Assembly (NCBI GenBank): GCA_009885185.1
Contig: VFLF01000711.1
Location: 1 to 11,795, forward strand
Reading direction: 5' to 3'
Origin: Nitrosomonadales bacterium
GTDB taxonomy: Bacteria; Pseudomonadota; Gammaproteobacteria; Burkholderiales; SG8-41
Length of the DNA: 11,795 nucleotides
In this document: in pieces, positions 1 to 6,702 of the stretch
Layout: the number at the start of each line of letters is the position of its first letter
How positions within the stretch are numbered: position 1 is the stretch's first letter
Notes under the pieces: generated by a model
What the model saw: only the letters and a program-made list of their open reading frames with translations
Database searches by the model: none
Told to the model about the DNA's origin: nothing
Program-made: the position numbers and the translations under genes

Positions 1-926
1 AATTCCTCGTTCAGCCATTTGCGCATTTCCGCCGAGCCCTTGAACTCAATGATCCATTGATTCTGTTCGGCATACTGCTTGAGTTCCTCGCTCTGCGCGG
101 TTCTGCGCACAATGTCTTCCCAGTAGGCGATCTGTGCCGGCGTGATGCCCTTGGGCGCCATGATGCCTTTCCATGATCCCGAACTTGTGTATCCGAGTTC
201 CTGCCACGTCGGCACTTGCGCCAGCGCGCCGCCCAGCCGCTTGGTTGAACTGACCGCGAGGCCGCGCATTTTGCCTGAGGTGATGTGCGGCACGCTGGTC
301 GACACCGAGGTCACCAGCAGATCGGCGTGTCCGCCCAGCACTGCGGTCACGGTTTCGCCGCCGCCCTTGAACGCCGGCATGCGCACGCCCTTTAACGTAA
401 TGCCGGCCTTCAACAGCGGCATGCCGATCGACACGCGGTGCCCGCTGCTGGTGAGCGCGATGGACAGCGCACCGGAATTTTTGCGCAGCGCCTCCACCAC
501 ATCGCGCCCGGTTTTCAGCGGCGAATCCGCGCGCGTCACCGCAATCATCGGTTCCGTGATCAGGTAAGCTATGGGCGTCACGTCGTTGTGCGTGAGCTGC
601 GCGCGACCGTCAATCTGGTTCACCAGCATCGGCGTGGACACCAACCCCAGCGTGTGCGCATCGCCCGCGCGCTGCGCCACGTAGGTATAGGCGACGTTGT
701 GTTCGCCGCCGCTGCGGTTGACGACGGTAGTCGATACCGGCAGCAGATTCATGTCAGTCCACACCTTCTGGATGGTGCGGCCCGCGATATCGTTAGAACC
801 GCCCGGCGATGCCGGCAGGATCAGTTCGACATTGCGATCAGGCTTCCAGCCTTGCGCGTATGCGCCGGTGCCAACGAAAGCGAGCGCGAGCAGGGGCAGT
901 ACGGCATGCATTTTGGCGGGTTTCAT
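1..926 (-). CDS. Bug/TctC-family periplasmic solute receptor (C-terminus cut by window edge)
   Basis: Periplasmic substrate-binding protein of the tripartite tricarboxylate transporter type (Bug family), which normally binds a small carboxylate for a TctAB-like permease or acts as an orphan receptor. Translation from 926 gives 308 codons with no stop, so only about 15-20 residues of the usual 320-330 are missing. Residues 1-25 form a Sec signal peptide (MKPAKM, then a leucine/alanine-rich core ending AYA). The mature start WKPDRNVELILPASPGGSNDI matches the family's ligand-loop opening (W-P-.-.-PVE.I.P..PGG..D). A GGAGG at 932-936 sits five bases before the ATG, which fixes the start. It follows the PAL-like gene by only 15 nt, so it is the fourth gene of the soxC operon. 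No TctA/TctB membrane gene is visible. The family is clear; the ligand cannot be read from the sequence. Confidence 0.93.
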   Translation of the reverse strand, partial: MKPAKMHAVLPLLALAFVGTGAYAQGWKPDRNVELILPASPGGSNDIAGRTIQKVWTDMNLLPVSTTVVNRSGGEHNVAYTYVAQRAGDAHTLGLVSTPMLVNQIDGRAQLTHNDVTPIAYLITEPMIAVTRADSPLKTGRDVVEALRKNSGALSIALTSSGHRVSIGMPLLKAGITLKGVRMPAFKGGGETVTAVLGGHADLLVTSVSTSVPHITSGKMRGLAVSSTKRLGGALAQVPTWQELGYTSSGSWKGIMAPKGITPAQIAYWEDIVRRTAQSEELKQYAEQNQWIIEFKGSAEMRKWLNEE

Positions 927-941
927 AGGAGCCTCCATGGG

Positions 942-1937
942 TCAGGATAAAAGTCGGAACCGATGCACGCGCCGGCCCCAGTTGGTTTCGGCCACATACA
1001 GATTGCCACGTTTATCGACGGCAAGGCTGTGGCCGTGAGTGAAATCACCCAGTTGATGTCCGGGTCGGCCGAAGCTCGACAGAATTTCTCCGCTGGCGTG
1101 ATCGAGGATATGCACCTGCTCATTGCGACCGTTCATCACGTAGAGATATTTCTGGTCGTGGTCGGGCGAAAACGCGGTCCACCACGCCGTGCCGCGTTTA
1201 TCGGGCAGCGTCTTTGTTCCGGTGCGCACCCAGATGTTGCGCTGGAAATGCCCCATCTTGTCGAATACCTGCACGCGGTCGCCTTGACGGTCGCCAACGT
1301 ACACCAGGCCTTGTTTGCTGATCTCGACGCTATGCACCACCTCGGCGAACACGCCGCCGACGCCGGATTCCATTTCCGCCGGCGTTGCCTGTCTGCCCCA
1401 CTGACGCAGAAATTTTCCGTTTTTGTCGAACACCACCACACGCCGGTTGCCGTAACCATCGGCGAAATACACGTCGCCGTTGTGGGGGTCGCAAGCGATG
1501 CTCGCGGGCTTGTTCAGCCGGTCCTGCGCGGTGTTGGCGCCGGGGCCGCGTTTGCCGCCGTCGGCGGTGTCGAACACGCCCTTGGTTCCGATTTGCAGCA
1601 GCAGCTTGCCGTCGTAGGTGTATTTTTGCACCATGCCGTCGCCGTTGGCGCTGATCCACACATTGTTGTCGTGATCGACCGCACAACTGTGCGGCGTGGA
1701 GGGCATTACATCCCAGTTGCCCCAGGCATGCAGCAGATCGCCGGCCTGATTAAAGATCATCACCGGCGGTGCCTGAATGCAGGTCTCTCGTTCCTCGTCG
1801 GTGATATTGCCACGATTGACGATCAGAATATTGTCTCGATGATCGACGTACACGCAGGGGAGTTGCCCGGTGATCCATCCCGCGGGCAGGGGCTTGGGCC
1901 AGGAGGGGTCAAACTCAAATCGCGGTGCGATGGTCAT
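942..1937 (-). CDS. NHL-repeat beta-propeller, peptidyl-alpha-hydroxyglycine alpha-amidating lyase-like
   Basis: A 331-residue protein made of NHL-type propeller blades, seen as repeats near residues 26-44, 82-117, 143-181, 201-237 and 302-328. It resembles the lyase (PAL) half of animal peptide-amidating enzyme, which splits an alpha-hydroxyglycine amide into an amide and glyoxylate. Aligned from memory to rat PAL, the three zinc histidines correspond to His83 (TPHSCAVD), His202 (VVHSVEIS) and His303 (GHSLAVD). The catalytic Tyr and two Arg correspond to Tyr162 (ADGYGNRR), Arg217 (GDRQGDR) and Arg42 (VNRGN). There is no monooxygenase (PHM) domain. No signal peptide or membrane segment is seen, so it is probably cytoplasmic, unlike its exported neighbours. 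A GGAGA about 8 nt before the ATG supports the start. It lies 36 nt after the cytochrome gene and 15 nt before the Bug receptor. The fold is confident; lyase activity and substrate are inference. Confidence 0.85.
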   Translation of the reverse strand: MTIAPRFEFDPSWPKPLPAGWITGQLPCVYVDHRDNILIVNRGNITDEERETCIQAPPVMIFNQAGDLLHAWGNWDVMPSTPHSCAVDHDNNVWISANGDGMVQKYTYDGKLLLQIGTKGVFDTADGGKRGPGANTAQDRLNKPASIACDPHNGDVYFADGYGNRRVVVFDKNGKFLRQWGRQATPAEMESGVGGVFAEVVHSVEISKQGLVYVGDRQGDRVQVFDKMGHFQRNIWVRTGTKTLPDKRGTAWWTAFSPDHDQKYLYVMNGRNEQVHILDHASGEILSSFGRPGHQLGDFTHGHSLAVDKRGNLYVAETNWGRRVHRFRLLS

Positions 1938-1973
1938 ATTGTGACTCTCCTTCGCGCGGAATTGCCTGCGAAC

Positions 1974-2528
1974 TTATTTTTTCGAATAGTCGATAAAACC
2001 GTCGCGGTTGGGCATTTTCACCTGCGGCAGCGTTTGCGCGTTCATCACCGCCGATTCCTGCACGATGCCGTTCAGATGCAGCAGGTAGGCCGTGACCGCA
2101 TACACCTCGTCATTGCTGAGCGACATGGGTTGTGTGGTGGGCATGGCGCGCCGCGTGTAGTCGAACAGCGTGGTAGCGTAGGGCCAGTAGCCGCCGACGG
2201 TGCGCATGGGTTTGCCCGATGCCAGCGAGCCGATGCCGCCCACCAGCGCGTCGGCGGGTTTGCCTTCGCCCTTAGCGCCGTGGCAGCTTTGACATTTGGC
2301 CGCATAGACTTTTTCACCTTGTGCCACCGTGCCGCTGCCGGCGGGCAGACCCGCGCCGCTGGGCGGGATACTGATGTCCATCGCCGCCAGCATCGCGGTG
2401 GAGGGCGTTGCGCCAAGGTTGGGGCCGCGCGTGGGCGCGGCGGCGGTTTCGGTTTCAGAGGTCGATGCACAGGCGGCGAGTACCAGGTAGGCGAGCAGCG
2501 TACCCGCGGTTAGTTTATGCGAAGACAT
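1974..2528 (-). CDS. soxD: SoxD-like mono-haem c-type cytochrome lipoprotein
   Basis: A 184-residue class-I-like cytochrome c, probably the electron acceptor for the SoxC-like enzyme encoded just upstream. The N-terminus has a lipoprotein signal with lipobox LAAC and the lipidated Cys at residue 20. Ala follows the Cys, so inner-membrane retention by an Asp is not indicated. The haem site is CQSCH (Cys79, Cys82, His83), and Met129 in RRAMP is the likely sixth ligand. The segments LPAGSGTVAQGE, TVGGYWPYATTLFDY and DEVYAVTAYLLHLN are typical of the SoxD N-terminal domain. Paracoccus SoxD is larger and carries two haems, so this copy has only the first haem domain. Its start overlaps the soxC stop by 14 nt (2515-2528), which suggests translational coupling. 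The symbol rests on similarity and gene order; a SorB-like role with a sulfite dehydrogenase is possible. Confidence 0.88.
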   Translation of the reverse strand: MSSHKLTAGTLLAYLVLAACASTSETETAAAPTRGPNLGATPSTAMLAAMDISIPPSGAGLPAGSGTVAQGEKVYAAKCQSCHGAKGEGKPADALVGGIGSLASGKPMRTVGGYWPYATTLFDYTRRAMPTTQPMSLSNDEVYAVTAYLLHLNGIVQESAVMNAQTLPQVKMPNRDGFIDYSKK

Positions 2529-3807
2529 TGCTGATGCTCCCGTCGGCGGCGATGCCCCAAGTCTGGATGTAATGGTTGTGGTAGTTCATGCCCGGCGCGT
2601 ATTGTGCAGTGAACGCAGCGCGCGAGGGCTGCACGTTGCCTTTCTCGTCGGTGGCGCGGCTTTGCAGGGTGGCCGCCGTGCCCGCCCATTCCCACGGCAA
2701 TCGAAAGCGCGTGAAGCTCTTGGAGAAGATCGGGCCTTGCAGACCGGCATCGCGCCAGCTTGCACCGCCGTCGGCGGAGATTTCCACGCGGCGGATGCGT
2801 CCCGCACCCGACCACGCGACGCCGCTGATTTCATACAGGCCATGGCGGTCGAGCTTATGGCTGAACGACGGGAAGGTGATAATCGACTTCACGCCCAGCT
2901 CGAACGTGAACTGGCGCGCCTTGCCGTCGGCCTGCAAGTCGGAGTACTTGGAGGTTTCATCCTTGGTGTGCGTCGGCTCGTTAGTGACCTTGATGCGGCG
3001 CAGCCACTTCACGTTCATGTTGCCTTCCCAGCCCGGCAGCAAAAGGCGCATCGGATAACCTTGCTCGGGCCGCACGCGTTCGCCGTTCTGATACAGCGCC
3101 ACCATCGCATCGTCCATGCATTTGGACAGCGGCACGCTGCGGCTCATCGCGGCAGCATCCGCGCCCTCGGCGAGTATCCAGCTCGCACCGGCTTGCACCC
3201 CGGCTTCGTTCAGCAGTAGCGACAGCGGCACGCCGGTCCATTCGCTCACCGACGCGAGGCCGTGTATCGCACCGGCGGTTACCTGGAGGGGCTTGGCTTG
3301 GGAGTTCAAGCCGCTGTTACCCGAGCATTCGATAAAGCAAATGCGGCTTGTCATCGGATAACGCGACAGCGCGGCAAGATTGAACACCAGCGGGCGATTG
3401 ACCATGCCGTGAATCAGCAGTTCGTGCTTGACCGGGTCGATATCGGGCACGCCATTGTGATGGCGCTCGAAATGCAGGCCGCTTGGTGTGATCGTGCCTT
3501 CGAGCGACTGGTGTGGCGTGCGCGAGGCGCCCGCTCCCGGCGTGACCGACGCATAACCGGTGGCGGTGGGGCGCTGGATGGATTTTTCATAGGGAGACGG
3601 CGTGCCGTACGCGCGCATCGGCGTGCCCATGGTTTTCATCCACGGCGGCACTTCCTGCGCGGCGGCGTTCGCGGCAACACCGCCAGCGGCAAGCGTACCC
3701 GCGACTGAGGCGCTGTGTGTCAGAAAGCGGCGTCGTTTCGCGTCGGCAGGCGCCGCGCGAGTTTCACTGGCCGCAACGGCAGCTTGCGGCGATGGTTTTT
3801 TGTTCAT
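2515..3807 (-). CDS. soxC: SoxC-like periplasmic molybdenum sulfite/sulfane dehydrogenase
   Basis: A 430-residue member of the sulfite oxidase fold that uses a molybdopterin cofactor to oxidise sulfite, or in the Sox system the sulfane sulfur held on SoxYZ. A Tat signal is visible at residues 24-50 (KRRRFLTHSASV, ending ANAAAQ), fitting export after cofactor loading. The molybdopterin domain spans about 60-280: LHFERHHNG (111-119), the molybdenum-ligand Cys161 in FIECSGN, and GYPMRLLLPGWEGNMNVKWL (250-269). The C-terminal dimerisation domain spans about 290-405. The open frame runs upstream to 3900, but the ATG at 3807 is preceded by AAGGAGGAG at five-base spacing and puts the Tat signal near the N-terminus, so I use it. 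It is followed at once by the cytochrome partner. No soxXYZAB is present, so the natural substrate may be free sulfite or another compound. Confidence 0.92.
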   Translation of the reverse strand: MNKKPSPQAAVAASETRAAPADAKRRRFLTHSASVAGTLAAGGVAANAAAQEVPPWMKTMGTPMRAYGTPSPYEKSIQRPTATGYASVTPGAGASRTPHQSLEGTITPSGLHFERHHNGVPDIDPVKHELLIHGMVNRPLVFNLAALSRYPMTSRICFIECSGNSGLNSQAKPLQVTAGAIHGLASVSEWTGVPLSLLLNEAGVQAGASWILAEGADAAAMSRSVPLSKCMDDAMVALYQNGERVRPEQGYPMRLLLPGWEGNMNVKWLRRIKVTNEPTHTKDETSKYSDLQADGKARQFTFELGVKSIITFPSFSHKLDRHGLYEISGVAWSGAGRIRRVEISADGGASWRDAGLQGPIFSKSFTRFRLPWEWAGTAATLQSRATDEKGNVQPSRAAFTAQYAPGMNYHNHYIQTWGIAADGSISNVFA

Positions 3808-3965
3808 GATGACTCCTCCTTGCAGGGTAGAGCGGTAAAGATTACATCCAAGATCTGTCAGCGCAAAGTTCGACGCGCAAGCAGACGGCCAGCGGGGCAT
3901 ATGAATTATTGTTTAAAAACAGATGATTGCATATATTGTCATCGAGAGTCCGTTATGCCGGATCG
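3808..3965 (-). promoter_or_regulatory. AT-rich leader and possible promoter of the soxC operon
   Basis: A 158-base gap between the PF04392 binding-protein stop and the soxC start. The part from about 3895 to 3945 is clearly more AT-rich than its surroundings. On the minus strand ATGACA (3937-3942) is followed after 17 bases by TTTTTA, with TTTAAA two bases further on. This is a weak sigma-70-like arrangement, so the promoter call is tentative. I see no hairpin plus T-run after the upstream gene, so read-through from that gene into soxC cannot be excluded. The strong ribosome site for soxC lies at its proximal end. Confidence 0.3.
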
Positions 3966-4958
3966 TTATCGAATCACTTCATCTGCGCGCAGCAGCAAGG
4001 TCTTCGGGGGGGTAACGCCAAGCATGCGCGCCGTTTTTAAATTGACGGCAAGCTGAAAGCGCGTGGGCTGTTCAATCGGCAATTCCGTTGCCTTGGCGCC
4101 GCGCGCGAGCTTGTCGATGTACGCGGCAACGCGCCGGTAGCTATCGAGAAAACTTTCGCCGTAGCTCATGAAACCGCCGTCGGCCACGAACTCGCGGTGA
4201 CCATACAGTACTGGCCATCCTCGCTGGTTCGTGGCATCGATCACCCGCCGCCGCAGGTTGAACGTCATCGGATCATCGGGCAGAACCAGCAGGCCGTCGG
4301 CGCTGATTTTTTTAAGATCGTCGAGCGTGGCGTCAAGGCCTGCGGGGCCGCGTACTTCGATGCGCACGGGCGTCACTCCCGACGGGCGCTCCGCTAACTC
4401 CACGTCCGACCACAATGCTTCGTGAGCGGTGTTGATGGTGTTGACCAGCACGGCGATGCGTTTTGCCCGCGGCACTGCTGCGTGCAGCAGTTCCAGCATC
4501 TTGGGCATGAGTTCGCGCGATTGGCTCGAGCGGCCGGTGACGTTGGTGCCCGGCCTCGCGAGATTTTGCACGAAACCCTGACCCACCGGGTCGGCCACGC
4601 TCACCATCACGACAGGAATCTGCTGGGTGACCTGCATCACGGCACGCGTCGAACCGGTGCAAGCGGTGATGATCACATCAGGACGTAATCCGACCAGCTC
4701 GCGCGCGATCGGCAGCATCCGGTCGCCGCGCAATTGGGCATAGCGGCGGTCCAGCGTGAGATTCTTGCCTTCGACGTAACCCAGTTCGCGCAGCCCGGCA
4801 ATAAGGGACTCACCGAGGTCAATGTAGTAGGACTCGAATCCGGACAGCAGAATCGCGACACGGAGATTTTTATCGGCTGCGGATGTGATTCCCGCTGTCG
4901 TCCACAATGCCGACAGGCCAAGGGCTTTGCAGAGCGTTCTGCGGGATGTTGAAATCAT
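3966..4958 (-). CDS. ABC_sub_bind (PF04392) family periplasmic binding protein
   Basis: A 330-residue substrate-binding protein of the PF04392 family; better-studied members bind aromatic amino acids or related ligands. Residues 1-27 are a signal peptide with a twin-arginine flavour (SRRTLCKALGL) and a likely cut after TSA. Family hallmarks follow: RELGYVEGKNLTLDRRYAQ (57-75), LVGLRPDVIITACTGST (88-104), IPVVMVSVADPVGQGFV (114-130) and LARPGTNVTGRS (133-144). The C-terminal signature IEQPTRFQLAVNLKTARMLG (295-314) ends in RADEVI. The frame extends to 4988, but the ATG at 4958 has AGGAG seven bases upstream and starts the signal peptide properly. No permease or ATPase gene adjoins it. It lies 158 nt before soxC and 131 nt after the ModA-like gene. 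A run of seven G near 4006 does not break the frame. The ligand is unknown. Confidence 0.92.
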   Translation of the reverse strand: MISTSRRTLCKALGLSALWTTAGITSAADKNLRVAILLSGFESYYIDLGESLIAGLRELGYVEGKNLTLDRRYAQLRGDRMLPIARELVGLRPDVIITACTGSTRAVMQVTQQIPVVMVSVADPVGQGFVQNLARPGTNVTGRSSQSRELMPKMLELLHAAVPRAKRIAVLVNTINTAHEALWSDVELAERPSGVTPVRIEVRGPAGLDATLDDLKKISADGLLVLPDDPMTFNLRRRVIDATNQRGWPVLYGHREFVADGGFMSYGESFLDSYRRVAAYIDKLARGAKATELPIEQPTRFQLAVNLKTARMLGVTPPKTLLLRADEVIR

Positions 4959-5089
4959 GCCTGTTCTCCTTTGGCGGATAGGCCACACCAGCAGTGTGAG
5001 GCATAAGCGCCGCCGCGGGCAACTGCGGATCCCGCACGACTGCCTTGGTCTGGACTCATCTTGGACCGGTCAATTCCGCAGGCACTGCT

Positions 5090-5869
5090 TCACGGAGAGG
5101 CGGGCTCCATCCCCTTCGCCCGGATCACTGCTGCGGATTGCAGTGAGCGCAGAGAAGCGACCAGCGCTCTCGCTCCTTCGGCATTACTCGCACCAGCCAT
5201 GATTGCTGCCGCAAAGACAATGGTGTCCTGAAGGTCACCTGGTAGCGGGCCGACGATATCGATCCCGGCTACCGGCATAAGTACCTGGAATTGATTCACA
5301 CCGATCTCGGCCTCGCCGTTTGCGACTAGGATTCCGGTCTCATCCGCCCTGGGGTGGAAGGTCGTCTTCGATTTCATCTGCTCGGCAATTCCCAATCGAT
5401 CGAGCACCTTGGAGAAATGGATACCGGCGGCCCCGCCACCAGCCGGATTGGCGTAAGTGATAGAAGTTGCCGCGAGCAGCGTACGCCTCAACGCCTCCGG
5501 TGAGGAAATATCCGGTCTGGAGGCGCCCTTGCGAATAGCGATGCCGATGCCGGAGCGGGCGATGTCGGTAACGTCCTCCGCAGCGGTCTTGCCGCCCTTC
5601 AGCAAGGATGCAAATGCCGGCCGGGGAAGGATCACGACATCGAAGACTTCGCCGCCTTGAACGCGTTTCACCGCCTCGCCGGCGGTCGCGAATGTGATCG
5701 CGAGCCTGTATCCGGCCGTGCGCTTAAACGTCGGGCCGAGTTCTTCCATCATTGTCCTTGTCGCGAGGGCGCTCAACACTTTGAGTTCAGCGGCCCCTGC
5801 ATCCCCGCCGATCAACAGGAGAAACAAGAATCCGATATTTGCCACTGCTGTAAGTGAACGCGTTTTCAT
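5090..5869 (-). CDS. ModA-like (SBP_bac_11 type) periplasmic binding protein
   Basis: A 259-residue exported binding protein of the molybdate-binding-like fold. Residues 1-27 are a Sec signal peptide ending DAGAA. The mature part follows the ModA pattern: LKVLSALATRTMMEELGPTF (29-48), ITFATAGEAVKRVQGGEVFD (58-77), then VVILPR and the region ITYANPAGGGAAGIHF (137-152). At the place where ModA has serines contacting the oxyanion (the A-S-L-T and F-x-S-S-S segments), this protein has LATR and FATAG. True molybdate binding is therefore doubtful, despite the molybdoenzyme encoded nearby. GTPase-like or permease partners (modB, modC) are absent. AGGAGG lies about six bases before the ATG. It comes 96 nt after the cupin gene. 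Annotators often name such proteins molybdate-binding; I call only the fold. Confidence 0.85.
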   Translation of the reverse strand: MKTRSLTAVANIGFLFLLLIGGDAGAAELKVLSALATRTMMEELGPTFKRTAGYRLAITFATAGEAVKRVQGGEVFDVVILPRPAFASLLKGGKTAAEDVTDIARSGIGIAIRKGASRPDISSPEALRRTLLAATSITYANPAGGGAAGIHFSKVLDRLGIAEQMKSKTTFHPRADETGILVANGEAEIGVNQFQVLMPVAGIDIVGPLPGDLQDTIVFAAAIMAGASNAEGARALVASLRSLQSAAVIRAKGMEPASP

Positions 5870-5965
5870 TGCATCCTCCTGTGAATTAGTCCGATTTCTG
5901 AAGTAGTTCGCTTAACGGAAAATCTCGAAATAATTCCGCACGTTGTGCTCGCCAGCCTTGCCGGT

Positions 5966-6565
5966 TTACGGAAGTTTGGCCGGGGAAGAAAACGGCCTGC
6001 CGGCGTCCACGACAAACATGACCAGTGAGTGCAAGTCAGTCGAGCCGCTGCTGGATACCTGCATCGGCGAATCGGCGCCATGTCCCGCCTCGGGTTGGCC
6101 GACCTTGACACGCATCGTCCCGTGTGGACTGCGAATGCTTTGCTCTCCGGCCAGTACGTAGAATGCTTCGGAGCCTGGATGCGTGTGCACTGGCGTGCTG
6201 CTGCCTGGTGAACCGCTTGCCTCATTGATACGCAGAAGATACTGCGTTGCGACGACCGGCGGTATCGGCCCGACTTCGGCAACTCTGGTTCCATCAGCAG
6301 ACGCCCCCCCTGCCGGGCCGAGTGTAAAGAGCCAGACCCGCCCCGCCGACTCGACGACCAACGCCCAAGTGCCCGCAGCGGCCTGCGCCTGCGAGAGGGT
6401 ACTGAAGGTCTCTATTCGCCAGAAGAGCGTACCTGCCGGTAACTCCGCGACTTTCCTTTCGGCCAGCGGCTTGATGACAAGCTTCTGCTGCGCTATTGCC
6501 GTTGACGGCACCGACCAGAGCCCTGATGCCAAAATGACCGCCATGCCGATTAGAAACCGTTTCAT
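5966..6565 (-). CDS. Exported cupin-domain protein
   Basis: A 199-residue small beta-barrel protein of the cupin superfamily. Residues 1-26 are a Sec signal peptide (MKRFLIGMAVILASGLW, cut near IAQ), so it acts in the periplasm. Cupin motif 1 is complete: TPVHTHPGSEAFYVLAG places metal ligands His127, His129 and Glu133 followed by Gly140. The second motif is less standard, with His162 in PEAGHGADSP as the possible fourth ligand. An unusually long segment (27-120) precedes motif 1. The frame opens at 6673, but the ATG at 6565 has AAGGAGAG four bases upstream and begins the signal peptide. It is the first gene of the minus-strand cluster and is divergent from the response regulator gene at 6703. 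Cupins range from enzymes (dioxygenases, isomerases) to storage folds; the specific activity cannot be told. Confidence 0.88.
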   Translation of the reverse strand: MKRFLIGMAVILASGLWSVPSTAIAQQKLVIKPLAERKVAELPAGTLFWRIETFSTLSQAQAAAGTWALVVESAGRVWLFTLGPAGGASADGTRVAEVGPIPPVVATQYLLRINEASGSPGSSTPVHTHPGSEAFYVLAGEQSIRSPHGTMRVKVGQPEAGHGADSPMQVSSSGSTDLHSLVMFVVDAGRPFSSPAKLP

Positions 6566-6608
6566 AAGACTCTCCTTGAATTGGCCCGCTCTTTGGGTTG
6601 ACGAGGTC

Positions 6609-6637
6609 ATCCTAGATTTCCGTCTCGCGCAGGACAA
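6609..6637 (-). promoter_or_regulatory. Candidate promoter of the cupin gene
   Basis: On the minus strand TTGTCC (6632-6637) and TAGGAT (6609-6614) are 17 bases apart. Each matches the sigma-70 consensus at four of six positions. Transcription would begin near 6602, leaving a leader of about 37 nt before the ATG at 6565. It lies inside the 137-base divergent gap with the response regulator, so a regulator bound here could affect both genes. Matches of this strength occur by chance, hence the low confidence. Confidence 0.35.
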
Positions 6638-6702
6638 TATGGCAGAGGGACTAGCCCCAAAGGGCAGTCTCATGCCGCAGGCACGGGTGTAGACTGTGGT
6701 TC

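Noticed and set aside
963..2513. A 516-codon open frame on the plus strand opposite the PAL-like and cytochrome genes
   Set aside because: It is antisense to two genes with clear family motifs, has no recognisable domain or ribosome site, and long antisense frames are expected in GC-rich DNA.
2572..3219. A 215-codon plus-strand frame opposite soxC
   Set aside because: It is a mirror of the codon pattern of soxC, whose Tat signal, cofactor Cys and conserved blocks are unambiguous.
3808..3900. Extended SoxC N-terminus starting at 3900
   Set aside because: It would place 31 unrelated residues before the Tat signal, has no ribosome site, and the ATG at 3807 has an excellent one.
3944..3962. Short TCCG/CGGA hairpin after the PF04392 gene as a terminator
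   Set aside because: The stem is only four bases and no T-run follows, so it is not a credible intrinsic terminator.
4006..4014. G-run in the PF04392 binding-protein gene as a possible frameshift
   Set aside because: The frame continues through it into the conserved C-terminal signature and a normal stop.
6303..6312. C-run in the cupin gene as a possible frameshift
   Set aside because: The same frame carries both the signal peptide upstream and the complete cupin motif downstream.
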